A stretch of DNA of 53,890 bases from JBBDYD01 sp040901865 (GCA_040901865.1 JBBDYD010000008.1:1-53890); one strand, 5' to 3'; counted from the stretch's first letter, positions 7,150 to 18,976 are shown. Notes: generated by a model from the sequence alone, not told the origin. Translations and numbers: made by a program.

Positions 7150-8598
7150 ATGAGCTTCCAGGAACCCGTTACCCTTTCTCAGGGCGCTTTCCCCGTTTAC
7201 ACTCCTGATAGCGCCTGGGAACAGTGCCTCTCTCAGATCCGAGCAGAGGTCAGCAGTTTGAGCTTCAAGACCTGGTTTCAACCGATTGTGCCTGTCAAGC
7301 TCGACGGGTCTGAGTTGACCATAAAGGTCCCGAGCCAGTTCTTTTACGATTGGCTCGAGGGTCACTACAGCGCTCTGATTCGTTCGTCGCTCCTTACAGT
7401 CCTCGGTGACGACGCAAAACTTTTTTATTCCATTGCCTCCGAAGAGGCGCAGGATCTTCTCGTCGAGGCCGCCCAGCTTCCGCAGGGGATTCCGGCTCCC
7501 GTGGACGAGCGTCCGTCGGCCCCACCGCTGTTTCCCGCCCGGATCAGCGAACGCATTTCAACCGTTCAAAGCAATCTCAATCCGCGGTACCTCTTCGATA
7601 ATTTCATCAAGGGAGACAGCAATCAGCTTGCCCGTGCTGCCGGTATGGCGGTCGCCAATAACCCCGGAGGTACGTCGTTTAACCCGCTGGTTATCTATGG
7701 CGGGACCGGCCTGGGTAAAACGCATCTCATGCATGCGCTTGGGAACTACGCTCTTGCCACCGGCAAGGCACGCCGCGTTGTTTATGTGTCGAGTGAAAAA
7801 TTCACGATCGACTTTGTTGAAGCAATTCAGGGTGACCGCGTCAACGAGTTCTCCCTTTTTTACCGTTCAGTCGACATGTTGATCGTTGACGACATCCAGT
7901 TCTTCTCCGGTAAAGAGAAAACCCAGGACAATTTCTTCCACACCTTCAATACGCTTTATCAGCTCGGCAAGCAAATTGTGCTTTCGTCCGACGTCCCTCC
8001 AAAAGAACTCAAAGGTTTGGATGAGCGGCTGATTTCGCGCTTCCAGTGCGGATTGACTGCCGACGTTCAGCCGCCTGATCTTGAAACGAGGATTGCCATC
8101 CTTCGCAAAAAGAGCGAAGAAAACAGCCTCGACCTTCCGCCGGATGTAATCGAGTTTGTCGCTGCCAATGTTACAAGTAATATTCGCGAGTTGGAGGGTT
8201 GCCTTATCAGTCTTTTTGCGCGCGCGTCTCTCGAGAACCGCGAGATCAACGTTGACCTGGCTAAAGATGTTCTCCGCGTGGTGGTCAACGAGCTGAAAAG
8301 CCCTGTATCCATTGAACAAATTCAACGAACTGTGTGTGATTTTTATAGCCTCCCCGAGGATCTTCTCAGAGCTAAAACACGGAAACAGGAGGTCGTAACG
8401 GCGCGCCAGGTGGCAATGTTCCTTGCGAAAGAACTGACAAACTCATCGTTGAAAACCATTGGTTTACATTTTGGAGGTCGCGATCATAGCACGGTCATCC
8501 ACGCCTACCAGTCTGTTGAAGACCGCATGAACACCGATTCGGTCTTCAAACAAAACGTTGAACAACTCCGCCGTCACCTTCATCTCAATCATTCTTAA
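7150..8598 (+). CDS. dnaA: Chromosomal replication initiator protein DnaA
   Basis: 482 residues. Domain I (about 20-95) is followed by a short Pro-rich linker (about 100-130), the AAA+ domain with Walker A GGTGLGKT (184-191) and Walker B LIVDDIQFF (Asp247/Asp248), and the C-terminal DNA-binding domain ending in the DnaA signature GGRDHSTVIHAYQ. It binds DnaA boxes and opens oriC with ATP. A GGA stands six bases before the ATG. The gene is preceded by the box cluster and followed by a clear terminator, so it is probably monocistronic and autoregulated. Confidence 0.98.
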   Translation: MSFQEPVTLSQGAFPVYTPDSAWEQCLSQIRAEVSSLSFKTWFQPIVPVKLDGSELTIKVPSQFFYDWLEGHYSALIRSSLLTVLGDDAKLFYSIASEEAQDLLVEAAQLPQGIPAPVDERPSAPPLFPARISERISTVQSNLNPRYLFDNFIKGDSNQLARAAGMAVANNPGGTSFNPLVIYGGTGLGKTHLMHALGNYALATGKARRVVYVSSEKFTIDFVEAIQGDRVNEFSLFYRSVDMLIVDDIQFFSGKEKTQDNFFHTFNTLYQLGKQIVLSSDVPPKELKGLDERLISRFQCGLTADVQPPDLETRIAILRKKSEENSLDLPPDVIEFVAANVTSNIRELEGCLISLFARASLENREINVDLAKDVLRVVVNELKSPVSIEQIQRTVCDFYSLPEDLLRAKTRKQEVVTARQVAMFLAKELTNSSLKTIGLHFGGRDHSTVIHAYQSVEDRMNTDSVFKQNVEQLRRHLHLNHS

Positions 8599-8616
8599 TT
8601 TATTTTGTGTTCATAC

Positions 8617-8644
8617 AAAGGCCCCTCCACGGGGCTTTTTTTTT
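8617..8644 (+). terminator. Rho-independent terminator after dnaA
   Basis: GCCCC (8621-8625), a five-base loop and GGGGC (8631-8635) form a GC stem, extended by A-U pairs, followed by nine T. It lies 19 bases after the dnaA stop. This is the clearest intrinsic terminator in the window and separates dnaA from dnaN. Confidence 0.9.
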
Positions 8645-9011
8645 GTGGATAAGTTACGTTTTAACCTGTGAATAGCGGTTCGTTCAATGTTTATTTCTGA
8701 CTCTTTTTTCCAGCCTTTCTTTTTCTGACGAGAGATTGTTACTATCTCTCTTATTACTAACATTCTATTAACAATCGATATTATAACCGTTGACCTTCAA
8801 ACAAACATCATCCTTTTCCTTAATTAATTTATGAACACCATCAACACCCTTATAATAATTAATCTCTTTCTTTTTCTTTCCTTAGTAAGTAATGGTACAA
8901 CAACCCATTATACAGGCTATTCTCTCTTTTGATTCTTGTTTGTGGACTAATTTTTAGCTAAATTCATAAGCATTCCACTCCGCAACGACCCTTTTACAAA
9001 GGAGTTCCTCA
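8644..9011. other. AT-rich dnaA-dnaN intergenic region with a perfect DnaA box
   Basis: The perfect box TGTGGATAA is at 8644-8652 and a weaker one, TGTGAATAG, at 8667-8675. From about 8690 to 9000 the sequence is strongly AT-rich, with runs such as TTAATTAATTTAT and TTATAATAATTAATC, and has no credible gene. It could hold a DNA-unwinding element or a second origin lobe. It also must contain the dnaN promoter; no convincing -35/-10 pair stands out. dnaN has a strong AAGGAG ribosome-binding site at its end. Confidence 0.6.
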
Positions 9012-10127
9012 ATGAAATTCACTGCACCAAGCAATGAACTTCAAAAGATTCTCTCAAAAATCATTGGTGTTGTTCCTGCCAAATCCACGTTGCCTATACT
9101 GGAAAACATTCTTTTCGATTTGAAGAAAAACACCCTCAGGCTTTCTGCGACAGACCTGGAAGTATCGATGTCGGCGACGATTGATGTAAAGGGAAGCGAA
9201 GATGGAGCCATCACCGTCCCGGCAAAACGCCTCATGGAAACGATCCGCACCTTAACGGATGTCGGTATTATTTTTTCAGCGGACCTTTCTTCAAACAAGA
9301 TCAAACTTATTACGGAAACAGGTGAATATACTCTTCTTGGCGAGTCAAGCGAGGAGTTTCCGACTATTCCGCAATTCAAAGGGGAGGACAAGATTGTACT
9401 TGATGGAACCATCCTTCGGCGAATTATTGCACGAACAAATTTTTCCGTAAGCACGGACGAGCTGCGACCCGCAATGACCGGTGTGTTATTTCAGGTAAGC
9501 CCAAAGGGCTTGCGCGCCGTTGCGACGGATGGTCACAGACTCGTTCGATACAGCTTTGCCGGGATCAAGCAAGCTCAACTGAAAAAAGACATTATCGTGC
9601 CGGCAAAAGCTCTTAATCTGGTTGTTAAGACGTCCGAGGAAACAGAAACCACTCTTCTTGTTGACGCAACACACATCCAGTTTCTCTTCGGAAACACTGT
9701 GCTGACATCACGATTGATAGAAGAACACTACCCGAACTACGAATCCGTAATACCGCTCGATAACGAAAAAAGCCTCTCCGTAAACCGCGAAACACTGCTT
9801 GCGTCGGTGCGACGGGTGTCGCTGTACTCGAGCACCACAACCCACCAGGTGCGGTTTTCCATCAAGAATAACGAGTTGAAAATCGCAGCGGAGGACATCG
9901 ATTTCGGGGGCGAGGCACGGGAAAAGATGGCGTGCAAATATTCCGACGATGAGATCGAGATAGGATTTAATTCAACATACGTGATCGACATTCTCTCGCA
10001 TATCGACGCCGATGAGATAGTTTTCAAACTCAGCACCGCGGTACGCGCTGCGATTATTACGCCGAGCGCGCAGAAAGAAAACGAAGACCTTCTGATGCTC
10101 GTAATGCCCGTACGGTTAAACGTCTAA
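9012..10127 (+). CDS. dnaN: DNA polymerase III beta subunit (sliding clamp) DnaN
   Basis: 371 residues, standard length, with the three repeated clamp domains and a conserved start (MKFTAPSNELQKILSKIIGVVPAKSTLPILENILF) and end (LLMLVMPVRL). It forms the ring that tethers DNA polymerase III and other enzymes to DNA. The ATG is preceded by AAGGAG at eight bases, one of the best ribosome-binding sites here. A 79-base gap with a hairpin separates it from recF. Confidence 0.97.
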   Translation: MKFTAPSNELQKILSKIIGVVPAKSTLPILENILFDLKKNTLRLSATDLEVSMSATIDVKGSEDGAITVPAKRLMETIRTLTDVGIIFSADLSSNKIKLITETGEYTLLGESSEEFPTIPQFKGEDKIVLDGTILRRIIARTNFSVSTDELRPAMTGVLFQVSPKGLRAVATDGHRLVRYSFAGIKQAQLKKDIIVPAKALNLVVKTSEETETTLLVDATHIQFLFGNTVLTSRLIEEHYPNYESVIPLDNEKSLSVNRETLLASVRRVSLYSSTTTHQVRFSIKNNELKIAAEDIDFGGEAREKMACKYSDDEIEIGFNSTYVIDILSHIDADEIVFKLSTAVRAAIITPSAQKENEDLLMLVMPVRLNV

Positions 10128-10162
10128 ACACAGGCAAAACGGTGTGTGAAACCAGACTCGTT

Positions 10163-10186
10163 GATAGCCCCGATTCCGGGGCTATC
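10163..10186. repeat. Hairpin between dnaN and recF
   Basis: GATAGCCCC (10163-10171) and GGGGCTATC (10178-10186) form a perfect nine-base stem with a six-base loop. No T-run follows, so it is a weak terminator at best. It may act as partial termination or an mRNA end stabiliser limiting recF expression relative to dnaN. Confidence 0.65.
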
Positions 10187-10206
10187 GCATTGTAAGTGCG
10201 TATCCG

Positions 10207-11379
10207 GTGAAAACGTCAACCATCGACATACAGAATTTCCGCAACCATTCAAAGACCGTCCTGGCATGCGCCGAAGGGGTCAACGCAATCATCGGGGACA
10301 ACGGGCAGGGAAAGACGAACATCGTCGAAGCAATTTCGTATTTGTGCCTGACGAAAAGCTTCTACGCGTCGGGTGACGCGGTAACATTGAAGATCGGCGA
10401 AGAACTCTTCTCGATTCGCGGATCATTCGAAAGCGACGGCGGCGTTGTCAGGAGGGTGGAAGCGCTGTACGAGAAGGGCACGGGACGCAAGTCCATTTCC
10501 ATCAACGGCATCCCGGTTGAAACGATGTCTTCCGTCATCGGAGAGTTTCCGGTCGTCGTCCTCTCGCCGGAACAGGGAGGCATCACAAACGGTGCGCCCA
10601 GCGAGCGGCGTAAATTCTTAGATCTCGTCATTGCGCAATCCAGCAAGGCGTATCTCCAGGAATTACTGGAATACCGGAAAATCCTCCGTCAACGTAATAA
10701 GGTTCTTCTGGACGCGAAATTTGAGCGGAGAGATTGTACTGAAATTCTGGAGCCGTGGGACGAGGCGCTTGTGGAGACCGGTTCGCACCTCGTACACCGG
10801 AGACAGGCGTTCATCCGCGAGTTCTCCGAGGAAATCGTTCGCTCGTATAAAAGCATTGCCGGGGAAAGCGAGAGGCCGGGAATCGACTATGAGCCATCAG
10901 TCCCAACAGGCAACACCGGATCCGTCGAGGCAATCAAGACAGCGTTTACGGAGGAGCTTCGTTCGAAGGAAGATGAAGAGCGCCGGCTGGGGGTGACCGC
11001 CGTGGGTCCCCATCGGGACGAGATAGGGCTTTCGATCAACGGAATACACGCGCGGAGATTTGCCTCGCAGGGCCAGCACAAGACTCTCTTGATAGCCCTG
11101 AAGCTTGCAGAAGTTGCCTATTTAAAGGAGCGGTGCTCCGAAACGCCGATTCTCCTGCTCGACGACGTGTTTAGCGAGCTCGACGAGCACCGGTCGGAAC
11201 GGCTTGTGGAACAACTTCAGGGACTTGGCCAGGTGTTTGTCACAGCTACAGACCTGAGGGCGTTTCCCGCAGAATTTCCATGGAGAGGGAAAAATCAGAC
11301 ATTTACCATTTCTGCCGGCGCGATCGCCGGGACGGTCAGGAGGAAAGGTCGCTATGCAGCGGCTGGGGCCGGCAATTGA
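10207..11379 (+). CDS. recF: DNA replication and repair protein RecF
   Basis: 390 residues starting with GTG. The SMC-like ATPase fold is shown by Walker A GDNGQGKT (30-37), the ABC-type signature region ASQGQHKTLLIALKLAE, and Walker B PILLLDDVFSELD. RecF loads RecA at gaps together with RecO and RecR. The start was chosen because it places the conserved IQNFRNH motif at residues 8-14. The tail after the FTISAG segment is unconserved and overlaps the next gene by 26 bases. Confidence 0.95.
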   Translation: MKTSTIDIQNFRNHSKTVLACAEGVNAIIGDNGQGKTNIVEAISYLCLTKSFYASGDAVTLKIGEELFSIRGSFESDGGVVRRVEALYEKGTGRKSISINGIPVETMSSVIGEFPVVVLSPEQGGITNGAPSERRKFLDLVIAQSSKAYLQELLEYRKILRQRNKVLLDAKFERRDCTEILEPWDEALVETGSHLVHRRQAFIREFSEEIVRSYKSIAGESERPGIDYEPSVPTGNTGSVEAIKTAFTEELRSKEDEERRLGVTAVGPHRDEIGLSINGIHARRFASQGQHKTLLIALKLAEVAYLKERCSETPILLLDDVFSELDEHRSERLVEQLQGLGQVFVTATDLRAFPAEFPWRGKNQTFTISAGAIAGTVRRKGRYAAAGAGN

Positions 11380-11629
11380 AGATCTCCTGGGATCACTGGG
11401 AATCACGAGGAGGATCAAGGAGTACGATGCGGTGGCGCAATGGGCTGAGGCCGTTGGTCAGCAGGTTGCGAGAGTGACAGAGGCGCAATCGATTAAAAAA
11501 GGAATCCTCATTGTGCGGGTGAGCAATGGGCCGTGGCGGAACGAGCTTCAAATGTTAAAGCCGGAAATAATCAGGAAGCTCAACGAGAGCCTGGGGGAAG
11601 AACTTGTAAAGGATATTCGCTTTCTCTGA
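11354..11629 (+). CDS. dciA: DUF721/DciA family protein, probable replicative helicase loader
   Basis: 91 residues. The pattern of an N-terminal helix, WAEAVGQQVARVTEAQSIKKGILIVRVSNGPWRNELQMLKPEII and the final KDIRFL strand is that of the DUF721 family. DUF721 members with this core (DciA) operate the DnaB helicase in bacteria without DnaC/DnaI. It overlaps the end of recF and is 29 bases from gyrB, so it sits inside a replication operon, supporting that role. The molecule here is only the core domain, without the longer N-terminal extension seen in many DciA proteins. Function is inferred. Confidence 0.8.
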   Translation: MQRLGPAIEDLLGSLGITRRIKEYDAVAQWAEAVGQQVARVTEAQSIKKGILIVRVSNGPWRNELQMLKPEIIRKLNESLGEELVKDIRFL

Positions 11630-11658
11630 GCGCACAGAGCGGAACCTCAAAGGAACCA

Positions 11659-13728
11659 ATGGCAAAGAAACCAACGACAGAAGAAAAAAAACCAGCGAAG
11701 TCAAAACCACCGGCCGGGAAGAACGGACAGCGCGAGTACACCGCCGAAGACATTACCGTCCTTAAGGGGCTGGAAGCGGTGCGTCGAAGACCGGCGATGT
11801 ACATCGGCGACGTCAGCGCAAGGGGCCTTCACCATCTTGTCTATGAAGTCGTTGATAACTCCATCGACGAAGCTCTTGCCGGGTACTGTAAAAACATTCT
11901 TGTGACGTTGAACGCAAACGGATCGGTCACCGTGGAAGACGATGGGCGCGGCATCCCCACCGATATTCACACTGAAGAAAAACGGTCGGCACTTGAAGTC
12001 GTCATGACGGTCCTGCACGCAGGAGGGAAGTTCGATAAAAACACCTACAAGGTGTCGGGCGGCCTTCACGGCGTCGGTGTGTCTGTCGTGAACGCGCTCA
12101 GCGAATGGCTCGAGGCCGAGGTCAGCCGTGACGGAAAAACCCACTTTCAAAAATATAAACAGGGAGACCCCGTTGCACCGGTGAAGCTCTCCGGCAAGGC
12201 GGAAAAAGGCAAAACGGGGACACGAGTGACGTTTTTGCCCGACGGGACCATCTTCAAGAACCGGGCGTTTAAATTCGAGACGATTGCAGAGCGCCTGCGG
12301 GAACTCGCGTTTCTCAATCCGGAGGTGACTCTCACGATTCGCGACGAACGAACAAAGACAATCGAAGAAGAGATCTTCCACTTCAAGGGCGGGTTGCGCG
12401 AATTTGTGCAGTACATTGACGCGACGCGACCCTCGACCATGAAAAAAGTATTCTATGCGAAGGGTGAAGACAAAGACGAAAACGGACGCACAGTGGAAGT
12501 GGAAGTGGCGTTTCAGTACAACGATCAGTACAGCGAAAACGTCTTCAGTTACGTAAACAACATCAATACGCATGAAGGCGGAACGCACCTCGTCGGGTTC
12601 AGGACGGCCTTGACAAGGACGCTCAACACGTTTGCGTCAAAGACCGGGCTCGTAAAGGAAAACGGCGTTCAGCTGGTGGGAGATGATTTCCGGGAGGGGC
12701 TGACTGCAGTGGTGAGCGTGAAGGTGCCGGAGCCGCAGTTTGAAGGCCAGACGAAAACAAAACTTGGAAACAGCGAAATCAAAAGCATCGTCGAGTCGAT
12801 TCTCGGTTCACAGTTGACAGACTGGCTCGAACAAAACAGCCCGGACGGAAAGCGCATTATCGAGAAGAGCCTGAGGGCGGCAGAAGCGCGGGAGGCGGCA
12901 AGGAAGGCACGGGATCTCACACGGCGAAAGAACGCGCTGGACTCCGGCGGACTGCCCGGAAAGCTGGCCGACTGCTCGATCGATGAGCCTGAACATTGCG
13001 AGCTCTACATCGTTGAGGGTGATTCGGCCGGCGGGAGCGCGAAACAAGGACGGGATCGCAAGTTCCAGGCGATTCTTCCGATCAAAGGAAAAATCCTGAA
13101 TGTTGAGAAAGCCAGGATGCACAAGATCCTTGAAAACGAGGAGATCCGGAACATTTTCACAGCGATCGGAGCCGGTGTTGGGCAAGATTTTGCGCCTGAG
13201 AAGATCCGCTATTTCAAGATTATCCTCATGTGCGACGCGGACGTAGACGGTTCACACATCAGAACACTCTTGCTCACTCTTTTCTTTCGACACATGAAGC
13301 CGCTGATCGAGTTGGGGCACATCTATATTGCCCAGCCGCCTCTGTACAAGGTGAAACGCGGGAAGCAAGAATACTATGCTTTTGATGATGACGAACGCGA
13401 CGAGGTGGTTAAACGGATTAAGAGCGAAAAGAGACCCGCGAAACAAGCCGTCGAGGAAATCGAAGAACTGCCGGCGGTGAGCGAGGAAGGCACGATCGTG
13501 AAAACAGACGGTGTCACAATTTCGCGGTTCAAAGGACTTGGCGAGATGAACCCCGAGCAGCTTTGGTCAACAACCATGAATCCGGAAACCAGGACGATTT
13601 TGCAGGTGACCATCGATAACGCAGCTGATGCAGACAGGACATTTTCGATTCTTATGGGAGACGAGGTGGAGCCGCGGCGGGAGTTCATAGAGAAAAACGC
13701 AAAATATGTGAGGAATTTGGACGTGTAG
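11659..13728 (+). CDS. gyrB: DNA gyrase subunit B
   Basis: 689 residues from the ATG at 11659, chosen over an upstream in-frame start because AGGAACCA precedes it and the upstream residues overlap the DUF721 gene. A Lys/Pro-rich leader of about 25 residues comes before the GHKL ATPase domain (YTAEDITVLKGLEAVRRRPAMYIGD, GGLHGVGVSVVNAL). The Toprim motif EGDSAGGSAKQGRD lies near residue 452 and DADVDGSHIRTLLL follows. The C-terminal GEMNPEQLWSTTMNP motif is intact. It provides ATP hydrolysis and DNA cleavage functions of gyrase with GyrA. Confidence 0.97.
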   Translation: MAKKPTTEEKKPAKSKPPAGKNGQREYTAEDITVLKGLEAVRRRPAMYIGDVSARGLHHLVYEVVDNSIDEALAGYCKNILVTLNANGSVTVEDDGRGIPTDIHTEEKRSALEVVMTVLHAGGKFDKNTYKVSGGLHGVGVSVVNALSEWLEAEVSRDGKTHFQKYKQGDPVAPVKLSGKAEKGKTGTRVTFLPDGTIFKNRAFKFETIAERLRELAFLNPEVTLTIRDERTKTIEEEIFHFKGGLREFVQYIDATRPSTMKKVFYAKGEDKDENGRTVEVEVAFQYNDQYSENVFSYVNNINTHEGGTHLVGFRTALTRTLNTFASKTGLVKENGVQLVGDDFREGLTAVVSVKVPEPQFEGQTKTKLGNSEIKSIVESILGSQLTDWLEQNSPDGKRIIEKSLRAAEAREAARKARDLTRRKNALDSGGLPGKLADCSIDEPEHCELYIVEGDSAGGSAKQGRDRKFQAILPIKGKILNVEKARMHKILENEEIRNIFTAIGAGVGQDFAPEKIRYFKIILMCDADVDGSHIRTLLLTLFFRHMKPLIELGHIYIAQPPLYKVKRGKQEYYAFDDDERDEVVKRIKSEKRPAKQAVEEIEELPAVSEEGTIVKTDGVTISRFKGLGEMNPEQLWSTTMNPETRTILQVTIDNAADADRTFSILMGDEVEPRREFIEKNAKYVRNLDV

Positions 13729-13741
13729 ACAATGAGCAATA

Positions 13742-13790
13742 AACAGTGAACAGTGAACAGTGAACAGTGAACAGTGAACAGTGAACAGTG
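13742..13790. repeat. Heptanucleotide tandem repeat, seven perfect copies of AACAGTG
   Basis: Seven identical 7-base units fill the short gap between gyrB and gyrA. Perfect copies suggest slippage-driven, possibly variable copy number. Because it lies between co-directional gyrase genes, changes in length would alter only the spacer, about 80 bases long. Confidence 0.95.
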
Positions 13791-13809
13791 AATCGTTGAA
13801 TACGGGATT

Positions 13810-16398
<2,589 letters not shown>

Positions 16399-16446
16399 AT
16401 GTAAATCGATTGAGCGAGGGGTAGGGTTAAAGGTAAAAGCGTTTGT

Positions 16447-18324
16447 TCAGTTCTTCTTGAATATTCCTTTCAGCGCATCGCCGGCTTTCTTCTTCAGCGC
16501 ATCTTCCTGTTTCTTCTTCTCGTTTTCCAGTTCCGCCTTCTTATTCTCTACTACCGCGAGCTTTTCTTTGATCTGGCTTTCGTACGCCTGAAGACGTGCT
16601 GTGACCTCCGCGCGTTTCTGATTGAACAATTCCTCCACCTGGGCGCGTTTTTCCCGGATCTTCTCGTCGAGTTTCGCTTTCAAATCATTCCGAATCCGGG
16701 TCACCTCGTCTCCAATTACTTTTTTCACGCGGGCAACGAGAATGTTGTCAAGATCAGTCTCGAAAGCAATTTCGAGCTTGCCGTTCGTTTTCCAAAGGTG
16801 AAGCTTCACGCTGAAGGCGCTGATCGACGCAAGCACTTCCCGCACGAGGCGTTCCACGGTATTGTGCGTCTCGCGCTCGAATTCGACGGTGATTCCGCGA
16901 AGATCAATCTGCGCTGTAGCATCAAACTGGTTGCCCGGCACCGTTGCGTGAACAGAAAAGGCAGCGTTCGCATCCGTGATTTTTGAAGGCAAGAAATCGG
17001 AGCGACCGAGTTGCATGGCCGCGATGGGAACACCGCTGAGCGTGGCGCCATATGCATCAACAGAAATCTCCCGGGTGCGGTCGATGGAAGCCGTAAATGT
17101 GGCATCGGTTCCGCGGCCCTGCTGAGCAGCGAGATCAACAGTCATTGGGACACCTGTGATCTTCTGGTCCGATGTAACATTGAGAATCCTGCCTTTTGCG
17201 TAGAAGTAATTGGGGTTGCGCTGCTGGTCGGTGCCGCCCGAAATGTTGATCTTCTTCATCCACAATTTCGGATAGGCATCGTCCCTGGGAAAATGGATGG
17301 TCTGTCCCTGAAGCCTCGGCGGTTTTTCATTCGCCGGGGTGGACGTCGCGTTTCGGATGTTTTGCTTCGCAAAATCGACCCATTGAAGATAGTCGTTTGC
17401 CTTCTCGAGAATATCCTTGCCGAGGAGGAGTTCAGCCAATCCTCCCATATCAACGCCCGGAAGCCGGGCGGCGTCGAGAAGACGCTGTAAATCCTGGCGC
17501 ACAATGTCGTCGATGGAACGCACCGACGCAGTGAGCTGATTCACTCCGTCCGTCACCGATTGTTTGCGGGCAGCAAGAGTTCCTGCGACCTCGCGTATTC
17601 CCTTCTGCGCTTCGTTGACATTGTTGAGCGCCTGGACGACCTTCTCCAGACTCTTGAGCTCGTTGACATTGATCGCCTTCACGCGCTCTTCAATATCCTT
17701 GATACGTTCGCGGGATTGCTCAATTTCAGAGAGAGCACCCTCCCACTCCTGGCTGGCCCGACGGATTTGGCGTTCGAGCGTGTCGAGGTGTTGGACAGAC
17801 CGAAGGTTTCTCACATCGAGCAGGCTGTCAATATTCAACTGAGCGCGGAGCTTACTCAGATCAAACATTGGGGTGGACTTCTTCTTTTCATCGGCAATCG
17901 CTTGTGCCTGGGCAGAGAGTGGAGGCGCAGATTCGCCTGATTGCGCGGCAGAAACCGGTTCCGGTTTACGTTCAAGCGAGCCGTCGGTTGTTCGTTTTGT
18001 CCCGAGGATAAACTCGTTGACCTCAATGTTCTCGATGATATACTTATTACGCAGGAGCTGACCGAAATCCATGGCAAAGGCGATCCTGCCGGTTTCAAAA
18101 CCGTTAGTCCAGGGGTCATTCGGATCAGCAACCTGCAGGCGTGCGAGCTCCATACCGACAGGAGCGAACGTCAGGTGAAGATCATCGATCTCCACTTTTG
18201 CGCCAACAAACGACTCGCCAGCAAGCTCAAGTCCGGATTCGACCCAGCCGTCAAGAAAGAAGTACAACAAGACAAGGAAAACCAGGAAAGGGACAATGAC
18301 GATATAGATGAATTTCGTTCGCAT
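16447..18324 (-). CDS. TIGR03545 family protein, envelope-anchored, function unknown
   Basis: 625 residues from the ATG at 18322-18324; a longer frame exists upstream but covers the neighbouring gene. A single N-terminal membrane helix (about residues 5-24) is followed by an AsmA-like start (VGAKVEIDDLHLTFAPVGMELARLQVADPN), a long helical region (about 150-290) with heptad character, a beta-rich region, and a final coiled coil rich in Lys/Glu/Ala (EKRAQVEELFNQKRAEV onward). This matches what is known of TIGR03545, a rare family of outer-membrane-bearing bacteria usually paired with TIGR03546, which is the adjacent upstream gene, one base away. A role in the envelope is inferred. Confidence 0.75.
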   Translation of the reverse strand: MRTKFIYIVIVPFLVFLVLLYFFLDGWVESGLELAGESFVGAKVEIDDLHLTFAPVGMELARLQVADPNDPWTNGFETGRIAFAMDFGQLLRNKYIIENIEVNEFILGTKRTTDGSLERKPEPVSAAQSGESAPPLSAQAQAIADEKKKSTPMFDLSKLRAQLNIDSLLDVRNLRSVQHLDTLERQIRRASQEWEGALSEIEQSRERIKDIEERVKAINVNELKSLEKVVQALNNVNEAQKGIREVAGTLAARKQSVTDGVNQLTASVRSIDDIVRQDLQRLLDAARLPGVDMGGLAELLLGKDILEKANDYLQWVDFAKQNIRNATSTPANEKPPRLQGQTIHFPRDDAYPKLWMKKINISGGTDQQRNPNYFYAKGRILNVTSDQKITGVPMTVDLAAQQGRGTDATFTASIDRTREISVDAYGATLSGVPIAAMQLGRSDFLPSKITDANAAFSVHATVPGNQFDATAQIDLRGITVEFERETHNTVERLVREVLASISAFSVKLHLWKTNGKLEIAFETDLDNILVARVKKVIGDEVTRIRNDLKAKLDEKIREKRAQVEELFNQKRAEVTARLQAYESQIKEKLAVVENKKAELENEKKKQEDALKKKAGDALKGIFKKN

Positions 18325-18325
18325 C

Positions 18326-18850
18326 TTACATCCCCCAATCGCGGATTCTTCGATACCAGCGTACGAAAGCGCTTTTACTGACCACCTGGTAGATCTTCCA
18401 CTTCTCGATTCGTGCGCCGAGATGAGTTCTGTATGCAACGACAAATTTTTTCATGCCGAAGTATACCGCCGGAGACAGAACCAGAGCCCCGACGAGGCTG
18501 CCGAGAACAAGCGTATTGTTGAATCGCGTCAGCGGGGCAAGCGGAGCGTTGTAGAGTGCCGTCCAAAGAGGGCGCAAGGAATCGACGTTGACAAGAAGGA
18601 CATAGCCGAATTCATGGAACAGGGGATCAAGAACATACCCTAGGAACGCGAAGAGCGTAAACGCGAGAAGAGCAGCGGAGAGATTGACGTCAAACGTGAG
18701 AATAATAAGCCAGACGAGGATCCCCTGGAGCGTGAGCACTGGGGAGAACCCGGCAAGAGATCCGAGAGCAAATCCGGCGGCGACCTGGCGCGGAGTTTGA
18801 CCTGCGCTCAGGACCTTGATGAAGTTGGAGAGAATTTGGAGCCAGAACAT
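18326..18850 (-). CDS. TIGR03546 family membrane protein
   Basis: 174 residues with about three hydrophobic segments (roughly 21-55, 58-88, 113-132) and a basic C-terminus (ARIEKWKIYQVVSKSAFVRWYRRIRDW). The N-terminal region with TPRQVAAGFALGSLAGFSPVLTLQG resembles the DUF2062-like fold of this family. The family is known almost only as the partner of TIGR03545, and here the two are coupled, with the downstream start one base after this stop. No biochemical role is known to me. Confidence 0.75.
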   Translation of the reverse strand: MFWLQILSNFIKVLSAGQTPRQVAAGFALGSLAGFSPVLTLQGILVWLIILTFDVNLSAALLAFTLFAFLGYVLDPLFHEFGYVLLVNVDSLRPLWTALYNAPLAPLTRFNNTLVLGSLVGALVLSPAVYFGMKKFVVAYRTHLGARIEKWKIYQVVSKSAFVRWYRRIRDWGM

Positions 18851-18867
18851 TTGCGGTGATTAGGCCT

Positions 18868-18895
18868 GGTGAACGGTAAACAGTGAACGGTGAAC
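18868..18895. repeat. Heptanucleotide tandem repeat, four copies of RGTGAAC
   Basis: GGTGAAC, GGTAAAC, AGTGAAC and GGTGAAC in a row, just upstream of the TIGR03546 gene. The unit is the same, in another phase, as the AACAGTG array at 13742-13790. Confidence 0.8.
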
Positions 18896-18976
18896 GGTTA
18901 GATTAATCCACCGTTTACAAGATAGGGGATGCGGGAAAAGGATTCAAGGGGGAGGATTGCAGGCCTCCCCCGAGGA

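Noticed and set aside
7063..7365. Minus-strand frame over oriC and the dnaA start
   Set aside because: It overlaps dnaA antisense and the DnaA-box cluster, and has no recognisable domain.
10163..10186. dnaN-recF hairpin as an intrinsic terminator
   Set aside because: Strong stem but no T-run follows, so I list it only as a hairpin.
11701..12588. Minus-strand frame of 295 codons
   Set aside because: Antisense to gyrB; the gyrB reading is certain.
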